64,000 bases of DNA, from contig JBITNC010000001.1 of NCBI GenBank assembly GCA_050084985.1, positions 178,250,001 to 178,314,000 of the forward strand, written 5' to 3'. This DNA comes from Nageia nagi. Taxonomy: Eukaryota > Pinophyta. Shown in pieces: positions 56,871 to 64,000 of this stretch (positions within the stretch are counted from its first letter, which is position 1; each line of letters starts with the position of its first letter). A program made the position numbers and the translations under genes. Below the pieces are notes generated by a model that ran no database searches, was not told the origin of the DNA, and saw only the letters and a program-made list of their open reading frames with translations.

Positions 56871-59219
56871 GCAGAATGGGTTTCATGATAATCTTTTACA
56901 TAAGTCTTTTAGAATCATATTGAGTATAAATATCTTATTTTAGGTTATAAGTAATTTTAATTACCTTAACCGTGATTAGACATATAACTTTTGATTTTGT
57001 AATTAACAATGTTTTGCACTTAATTTGGGAACATTTTAAGAGAGACATAACCATGGTCTTACTATGTGATCGTGGGCTTACTTTGATTGTGGTGTTGATC
57101 TTAGCATTATGGCCCCTTTTGAATTGACTAATGATGTCAGTGATGATGATGATAGACTGTTCAAAAAACTAATACATATTAGCTAGTGAACAAGTAAGAT
57201 GAATGTACGAATGATTCTAACCTTATTGTTTCAATCATTTATAGGTGAACATAAGGTTTGATTTTAGGTCATGGGGAATTGTATTTACCCCAATTATCCA
57301 AGTATGATTTTGTGAGCTTTGCAATTGAAGTATTTTGAACACACGTTGGTTGTACACCAAATAGGTACTAAAGGCTTGTTTCCATATATCTTTACATGGG
57401 TGTCTTGTGTTTACCCTGAGGAAATGTATGGAGCTGAGTCAGGTATATGACATGAAGTCCCCTTTGTGTGCATTGATTTAAATTTTGATTATTATGTTTT
57501 ACTCTAGAAAGGTAGGTTTTGCAAAAATCATTAGAATTATGCTTTTTGATGACTAGGGTTTCTTGAATACATATAACAATAAGTGATAACTAAACATGCA
57601 TAACATGACATATGATTTGAACTAGGAAGTTCATGATTCATTGTAAGATCATAAGCAATAAATGGTGTTTGTCCTATCAAGGATTCATGATGAAATTGTT
57701 TATGATTGAGTTTGCATGTTTATTTGGTTATCTTCTTCATGTTTTGACTTATTCCCATGAGTACATATATGTGATGTATGAATATGACGAATGGTTGACA
57801 CTTGTATGTAATCACATACGATTTTTTCATAAATGTAAATGCATATGTGATACATGATTTTCATCTTGTGTTGTTGTCGTGAATGCATTTAGTATAGAAT
57901 GGATTGTTCAGTGCCCCACTCATACTTTTGTAAATGTTGTAACATAGCGATAATGATGAGATGTTTTATTGTTGTAGATGCTTGGTGTTCTTTCATGACT
58001 AGCTCCATTTTACCTAGTTGTAGGACATTTTTGTTATTTATTTATTTTTTGAACTGCAAACATTTTTTTTTTGGCATGATGTGATGAGCAAACATAGTCA
58101 TGTATCTTAAGAAGATACAAACAAACTAATATGTTATCATTGTAGAATTATACAAATACCACTAGACTCATAAGTAGGTGATAATATACTTGAGGTTGGT
58201 AAGTGTTTAAGTCAAGACTCATACACTTGAGTTTATCAACTTATGTACGAATATTTTAAATCTTGATTTTGTTGGTTGATGGTAGAGGCAAATGATTTGC
58301 TTTGGGTCATGGACAATCATAGTTTCCCCAAATTATGATTAAATATAAACTTTTTGAATTTTTGCAATCAAAGTATTTTGAAAATAAGTTCTACATTTTA
58401 CTAAGTACTCATGCTTGTCTACAAATGTTATTTCATGGAATACTTTATTCCATAGGCTCTTTGCCATTAGCATGTATGTGACGTGGAGTCCTTTCAAAGT
58501 AGATAACATTTTAATGTTTGATAATTCTGCTATTTGCCCCAGCAAAATGGGTTTCATTATTATTTCTTACAAAAATCATCAGAAACATGTTTTTCCATGA
58601 TTGAGGTTTTTTGTTGAACAAGACTTGAAAACAAGACAAATGCATTCTACCTCATTTATCGAGATGGTGATACAAAATCAAGTTTGCTACAAAGATCGAC
58701 ATAATGATATATATTATGTATTTTATTATTCATTCTTAAGAAACTTAAAATCATGATTATTAAACTTTAATTATGAGCTTACTTTGATGTGCCACACATT
58801 GATGGTGTATCTCAAGATTGAATAAGTGCTTTGATTATTTTTATTGTTATTTCAATCATCGATGTTGATTTTGATTTTTTTTTTATGGATTTTATATTGA
58901 TATACCTAATCAAGTACTTATGATGAATAAAATAATGGTAATTGCCCCATCAAAGATTTTAGGATGGAACTGTTTATAATTTGATATCATCAAAGATTCA
59001 TGATAAGGAATATGACGATAACAATTATCCCATCAAAAACTTATGGGATTATTATTGTATTTTTATTTTTTAAATGTTGATTTTGATATTATTAAATATC
59101 TTCAAATTTAAGGATAATGATTTGAAAAATTGCAGTATTAAATTGTATCATTTACCAGATTTGGTTACTAATACTTTTTATTTTATGATAACATGTACAA
59201 GGGATATGGAACAAGATGT
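56871..59219. other. Noncoding spacer of the gypsy element
   Basis: No frame over 75 codons and no domain. The phrase ccc-agca-aatgggtttca occurs at about 56867-56885 and 58537-58555, and a diverged form (cccgacaacagggtttcaa) at 56208, each after a cttttgccc-like stretch. This suggests a longer ancient repeat unit. Confidence 0.5.
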
Positions 59220-59630
59220 AACACACATTCAATTTATGGGTAGATGATAATGAATGGAAAGGGAAGAAGAACATCAACTTCTAATTCAAAGGGAAGAGCA
59301 ATTTCTTACTCTCGATCCCAAGGAATGATGGAAGCTTTTTAACGATGTTCTAAGGGGTTGAAATGGATGGGATATGATAGGAAAAGAACATTGACTTCCA
59401 ATTCAATGGGAGAATAATTTCTTATTCTCGATCCCAAAGGATAATGGAAGCTATAAAATTTAACAATGTTCTAGGGTTAACTTTTATCAATCTACTAAGG
59501 GCAATTTCTTGCTTAAACTTGTAGATAAGAATAGAAGCAAAAGGTTTTAACAACAACAATGTTGACTCCCATATTAATAGAGAGAGCAATTACTCGCTCT
59601 TTTTCTCAAATAATATGAAAGCACCTCAAA
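59220..59630. repeat. Diverged tandem repeat of about 120 bp, three units
   Basis: Each unit has gaagaacat-aacttctaattcaa, gggagagcaatttctta-ctc, gatcccaa-g-ataatggaagc and aacaatgttct. Starts are near 59263, 59381 and 59540. It lies in the noncoding spacer. Confidence 0.75.
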
Positions 59631-60168
59631 TTTAATAATCAGTAAAGATGGTTTAAAAAATATATGAATGTTGGATAATAAAATATGAAAGTTGGTATAG
59701 TATAATGTGTATGGAGGGATGGTGGATGTTAATATGAAAATAGTATAACAAATGAATAGACATAGGATGTATTGAGTATTTAGAGAGATAAACTAATCAA
59801 CTCATCAAGGCATTGATAAATATAAGTGTAATATTAATTACTATGTAATAATAAATAGTATGGGATGGAGGCATGGGATGATGAAGAAATGTAATGATCA
59901 TAATATTCAAGTTGACCATATTAACCAATCACCATTAGATTTTTTCTTCTTTAAATGATATAAAACAAAGTCATGATGTTCTCAAAATTATCATAGACTC
60001 ATGTGTGTGCAATGATATTTATTTCCATCTCTAGACAATCTCAAACTAAATGTCGCAAGAGCATAAAATATATAAGCTAGTTCATCCATATGAAATGTAT
60101 AGAGGTCCATAGGAAAGAAGGTCGCTAACCAATATGGACATGTCACCACTCATAAAGTATGCCCCATT

Positions 60169-60270
60169 GCCAGATAGGCATTCATAGCCCCGATGAGGAT
60201 TAACCCCTTGATCCCACTACAACCTTGCTCTACTGCCAGTCAGGCATCCATAGCCCCGAAGAGGATATTG
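60169..60270. repeat. 66-bp direct repeat
   Basis: gccagataggcattcatagc (60169) recurs as gccagtcaggcatccatagc (60235), each followed by cccgatgagga or cccgaagagga. T-rich runs follow at 60305-60360. Confidence 0.85.
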
Positions 60271-60967
60271 TAATCACCCAAGAATCATTGATATAATGTA
60301 GTAATTTTTTTTTTTTTAATTTTTTTTTTATCATCTCTTTTCACCTCTTTTTTTTTTTTTGTTAACTATCAAATGATTCTTGGGTTCGAGATGAAGCGAA
60401 TAATAGGATGAACATGTAATACTTTCGCTTGAATTCATGCTCTTGTAACACCTCATTCTTGACTGTTTTAAGATTATTTAAATGTGAAGATGTGTATGAG
60501 TCTGTAATAACCTTAAGTGTATCATAATCATGTTTGTTTATCATCCAAAATTTCAAAAATTTCATGATGAAGGTTGGTAAAGTCAATAAGAATATTAATT
60601 TCATAAACTATTTCTTTTACAATAAGTATTAAACATATTTGTATAATGGTATGGAAGTGATCATGGATAATGTATAGTATATATGCCTTGATGAATTGTT
60701 AGAATATAATCTGATACTCAAATATTCCAAAATAATGGGGGATGAATATGAGATGGAAAAAAAGGGGAAGACATGGAAATGCAATAAACATATTATAACC
60801 TATTTCAAAATCAGATATGATCGTTTTAGTTTTTAATTATATTTTGATATTTGTGTGATTTCTAAATCATGTTTTGATGATTTTTTTTTTAATAAAAATA
60901 AAATTATTATTTTTTTATATGATGGAGGGCAATTGCCCCAATGTGATCTATGTAAAACATGAGGAGA

Positions 60968-61660
60968 TCAAAAGTAAGATGGGGGATGATTGCCCCAATG
61001 TGAACGATGTGAAGGAGATTGAATATCCTTATGCAAATAACATAATTCATCATTGTTTAATTGTGTGGAATGTATGTATGCATTTTGTAGATGATGTAAA
61101 TTGTTATCTATCAATAAAGGTATATCTACTTCAAATCCTCTATCATCCATCAAATCATGAAGGGCATGATTTAATTGGTGGCAATGTTTAGTATCATGCC
61201 CCAATTGATGATGATAAACATGATTTCCATACTTATTGTATTTTATTGAGTTAGGCTTTAGGTTTTCTTTCATTATATGATCTACCACTCTCTTAGGTTG
61301 TTTCGATGATTGCATTCCATCGATGTAATCATCTTTGGATTTTAATTTCCATCTCATATCTTTATTTTTATGCCCTTGCCTAGCAGAGATGGATGATGAT
61401 TTCCCCTTTGAATTTTGCATAGGAGGTTTCGTTTTTGATGATTTTATAATATTATAATGTGAGTATGGATTTTCATCTCTTCGTACATAATGGAGTACTC
61501 CATCATGAATGTATTTTAGACAACCATGAAATGTAGATGGGACACATTCCATTTCTTGAATCCATGGTCTACCTAAAAGAATATTATATTGTTCGATGTT
61601 TCCTTCGATGATATATAATGATGTTTGTATCATCTTACATCCAATGGTGATGGGTAACAC
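60968..61660 (-). pseudogene. Protease C-terminus and post-protease ORF of the gypsy element
   Basis: The frame (230 codons) begins with the protease tail: QYNILLGRPWIQEMECVPST then FHGCLKYIHDG. A basic linker follows (KGKSSSISARQGHKNKDMRW), then NHVYHHQLGHDTKHCHQLNH and ALHDLMDDRGFEVD. The latter resembles the knuckle-plus-helix block normally near the gag C-terminus, without its first Cys pair. It is still open, so decay is limited here. What it does after the protease is unknown. Confidence 0.7.
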
Positions 61661-61711
61661 TATCGACCCTATTGTTGAACATAAGGCATTATTAAATGCT
61701 TTTATTTGTAA

Positions 61712-61939
61712 TTATGGTAAAGAAATATGAGAGAAAGGAAGATTCAATTTGTGATATGCCAATGTAGATATGATATTGACATCTGACCCTTCATCTATTA
61801 ATATCCTCTTAACAATTTTACCATTTACTTTACTGATGACATGGAGAGGTGGATCTAACCCTTTAGGTCCCTTGTTTGGTTGTCTCTCATGGTCATAAAA
61901 AGAAATTATAGGTTGATGTATCAATGGAAGAACTTGCAT
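61712..61939 (-). pseudogene. Gypsy aspartic protease
   Basis: The frame contains GLDPPLHVISKVNGKIVKRI then LIDEGSDVNIISTLAYHKLN. The active-site pattern L-I-D-G-G-A/S-x-V-N-I-I is seen here as D-E-G-S-D-V-N-I-I, with Glu in place of the first Gly. That change would probably disable the enzyme. Confidence 0.75.
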
Positions 61940-62041
61940 TTTGGATTTTTGATTATATGATACATCAATTTGTTTTTCTTGTATGTTTTGAGTTCCAGTA
62001 TCAACTCCAACTATTCTTATAGTAGGTTGATTACTTGGATT

Positions 62042-62455
62042 CTAGGTGGGTGTCACTTGATTGTAATTAGGTACAGTAGATACTGTATTTACTTGATATG
62101 AAGGAAGTGAGTCTTGATAATTTTTTAAATTTTGATATGAAATAGAAGTATGGTCTTCAACTTCCAAGTTATTATCTTTGATTGAATTTTGAGTTCTATT
62201 TCTCAATGTTAGACAATTTTTTGTACTATGACCTCTTTGATGGTGATAATTACAATACTCATTTTTGTTATATTTTTCTTTCCTCGTAATTTTTATTTCA
62301 CCATATTCAATTTTGACCTTCTCAATTATAACTGCTTGAGCAATAACTCCTTCAAGAGTATTATGTTGTTGGATTTGTAATATAGTAGCTATAGGCTTTA
62401 AATAGTTTTCACTAAATAATTTAACTAACTCCTCCTGAGGTAAGATATAGGGCAT
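62042..62455 (-). pseudogene. Gag C-terminal piece with zinc knuckle
   Basis: The 137-codon frame reads HNTLEGVIAQAVIIEKVKIE, then KYNKNEYCNYHHQRGHSTKN and CLTLRN. C-x2-H-H..GH....C is the modified knuckle of Tat-type gag (YC.YH...GH.T..C..L). A Ser/Gln/Thr-rich tail follows. It is separated from the gag core by a short stop-containing gap. Confidence 0.75.
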
Positions 62456-62512
62456 GCCATACAGTATACCCTTCCATCGTGAAACAAAGTCAACAATTGG
62501 TTCATTCTGAGA

Positions 62513-62893
62513 TTATTTTAGTTCTACAAGATCCGTAATAGAAGATTCCTCTTTGATATAAATCCTAAAATGTTGTAAGAACAAGTCTGCCAATTGAGGA
62601 AATGAATAAATACTATGTCGTGGTAAATTATTATACAATTCTAAGGCTTGGGCTGCAAGCGTCATGGGGAACAAACGTATCATCAAGACCTCATCATTAG
62701 AAATTAGGTAATTTGAAAACTTAAACCACCTTAAATGTTCCTTAGGATCCTTATTTCCTATAAAAGGAATTATCTTAGGTATTTCAAAGTTGTAAGGTAA
62801 TTTCTTCTTAGGGAAACTTGGATGGATGGGTTCATTGCAAATATTATCATATGTCAAATTCTTGAACCTTGATATGTTCATTTCTTTATTCAT
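62513..62893 (-). pseudogene. Gypsy gag core
   Basis: The 126-codon frame reads NKDPKEHLRWFKFSNYLISN, DEVLMIRLFPMTLAAQALEL and YNNLPRHSIYSFPQLADLFL. This is the canonical retrotransposon gag fold (GDP..H...F.........D.....LFP.TL.G.A..WY..L...SI.S-..L...F). Trp of the usual WY is Leu. Confidence 0.85.
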
Positions 62894-63151
62894 GAAATCT
62901 TCTAATTCTTTATTTGTCCAACTACCCTGAGGATGTTTTCAGTATCTTCTATGATTGGTGTTTCTTTCTGACTTCAGGTTTGAATTATAAGATTCATCAT
63001 CAGAAAGAGATCTTGACAACAGTGATGAAGATGGTAATGATGGAAGATTAGAAGGTAAATGATGCCCTTGCATTGGATTTCTAAGAGTTGTAAATAGTTG
63101 TACTTTATTTTGTTGAGACTTCTCATGAAGTAACCAACTATCTCGAACTTC

Positions 63152-63763
63152 TTATTTTACCTTATCAAAAATTTGTCGTTGTTTGTCAAGTTCTTGCTTT
63201 TCTTTTTCTTTGAGTTCTATATTCTTTTCTTTAAGTTTGGCTTCCTCTTTTAAATTATGTTTAACATATTCATATCTTTTACTAAATTTTATAGTTTCTT
63301 CATAATCTCTCTCTATGTGTTTTCTCTTTGCCTCCAACTCTGCAAAAGAGGGTATCTCTCCTACCTTGAATTGTTTAGCTAAAGCTTTTTTATGTTTTTC
63401 TTGCGATGAGGTTTTCTCATAGGAGTAAGGATCATAGAAAAATTTGTTTAAGATATTACATTGAGGTGTTGTTTGTGAGGTTCTTACTGAATACAAGGTC
63501 ATTCTATCAAAATCTTCCATACAAGACTTAGCCCTATGAGGTGTTTTTTGATAGGTGGGGTTAGTTATCCTAGCTTGTGAAGAGGGGCTTTGAGGTTGAT
63601 AATCTAAGCTCTCGAGAGGCAATTCTCTTTGTTGATTAGAGTAAGAGTCTTGATATCTCCATACTTGGTAATTAAGTGGTGATGATAATTGTGCCCAAGC
63701 TTGACTCTTTTGGTTTGCATAAGTTTTTACATCATGCTTTTGTCTTATCTCTTCTTGTCTCAT
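63152..63763 (-). CDS. Charged coiled-coil N-terminal ORF of the gypsy element
   Basis: The 203-codon frame is hydrophilic. The N-terminal half is rich in Gln, Ser and Tyr (ESLDYQPQSPSSQARITNP), the C-terminal half is strongly charged and predicted coiled coil (KHNLKEEAKLKEKNIELKEK). It precedes gag and ends just before it, like the extra ORF ahead of gag in Tat/Ogre-type elements. No enzymatic motif is visible. It is open over its length, but the element is otherwise broken. Confidence 0.5.
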   Translation of the reverse strand: MRQEEIRQKHDVKTYANQKSQAWAQLSSPLNYQVWRYQDSYSNQQRELPLESLDYQPQSPSSQARITNPTYQKTPHRAKSCMEDFDRMTLYSVRTSQTTPQCNILNKFFYDPYSYEKTSSQEKHKKALAKQFKVGEIPSFAELEAKRKHIERDYEETIKFSKRYEYVKHNLKEEAKLKEKNIELKEKEKQELDKQRQIFDKVK

Positions 63764-64000
63764 TTCTTTGACAAACTCATTGAAGGTTTTATCATGTTGA
63801 TCGTAAGAAGAACATGCTTGTTATTGTTTATGGGATTCTCTTTGCAAAATATTCTTAGCTTTTTCATCATAGAAAATATTCCTAAGTAATTTATTTGTTA
63901 TAGGGCTATCTTCTTTATCACATTCCCAATTTTTCATCAAGCTAGTTTGATATTTTGAAGGTATTTTTAGTGGGTTCGAACAACATTCATCCTCATAAAA

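Larger units (their letters stand above)
55845..63999 (-). mobile_element. Gypsy element: gag - protease, 5-kb repeat-rich spacer, no polymerase seen
   Basis: On the - strand the internal region enters at the right edge with a charged N-terminal ORF (63763-63152), gag (62893-62513), a knuckle-bearing piece (62455-62042) and protease (61939 to about 61500), then a post-protease ORF (to 60968). The 5.1 kb from there to the polypurine tract at 55845-55853 is noncoding, with several tandem arrays and no RT, RNase H or integrase motif. The order suggests a Tat-like, possibly non-autonomous, element. The 5' LTR lies outside the window. Confidence 0.7.

Noticed and set aside
60968-63763. Endogenous plant pararetrovirus
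   Set aside because: Gag and protease motifs are of the Ty3/gypsy type, with an LTR start and polypurine tract, and no movement-protein or coat motif is seen.

Overview
This is nuclear DNA of a plant, and most of it is old transposable-element sequence. The one host gene recognised with certainty is a five-exon gene for cytosolic ribosomal protein eL42 (33717-35080, + strand), with a TATA-like box and a telo-box in its promoter region. AT-rich DNA, layered LTR retrotransposons with very few intact reading frames, and a plant L1-type LINE suggest a seed plant with a large, repeat-rich genome, perhaps a gymnosperm. The species cannot be read from the sequence.

Layout. 1-2.9 kb: noncoding DNA with an LTR-like start and a broken LINE ORF1 remnant. 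2.9-4.1 kb: LTR and tail of a copia-type element. 4.1-12.8 kb: two tandem copies (A and B, both - strand) of a Ty3/gypsy-like element sharing one LTR; they show gag and protease remnants but no recognisable polymerase. 12.8-13.0 kb: a tRNA-like SINE candidate, related to one at 26.0-26.2 kb. 13.2-14.0 kb: a decayed unidentified frame. 14.5-18.6 kb: a Ty3/gypsy gag-protease-RT remnant carrying a 0.96-kb tandem duplication. 18.6-26.0 kb: a second Ty3/gypsy remnant with an RNase H-like domain ahead of RT, interrupted by about 1.8 kb of unrelated noncoding DNA. 27.7-29.2 kb: a third LTR of the A/B family. 29.2-32.6 kb: another gypsy family, with two LTRs in inverted orientation around a gag remnant.

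32.9-35.1 kb: a 170-bp tandem duplication, then the eL42 promoter and gene. 36.4-42.3 kb: a complete LINE on the - strand with two intact ORFs, a poly(A) tail and perfect target-site duplications; it is by far the youngest element and lies about 1.3 kb beyond the eL42 stop. 43.1-43.4 kb: an unidentified exon-like open block. 45.6-51.9 kb: a Ty1/copia element (- strand), broken by stops, with a small LTR-PBS insertion inside its RT. 52-54.1 kb: a second copy of the copia 3' region and a decayed unidentified frame. 54.9-64 kb: the 3' LTR, a 5-kb noncoding spacer full of tandem repeats, and the gag-protease region of a further gypsy element that runs off the right edge.

The genes do not form a pathway: one housekeeping gene sits among nested retroelements. 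The observations most worth following are the LINE (ATGA ORF junction and a 3' VNTR with changing unit length), the A/B family with protease but no visible polymerase, the gag-protease element with a repeat-rich spacer, the tRNA-like SINE pair, and the aberrant insertion in copia pol.
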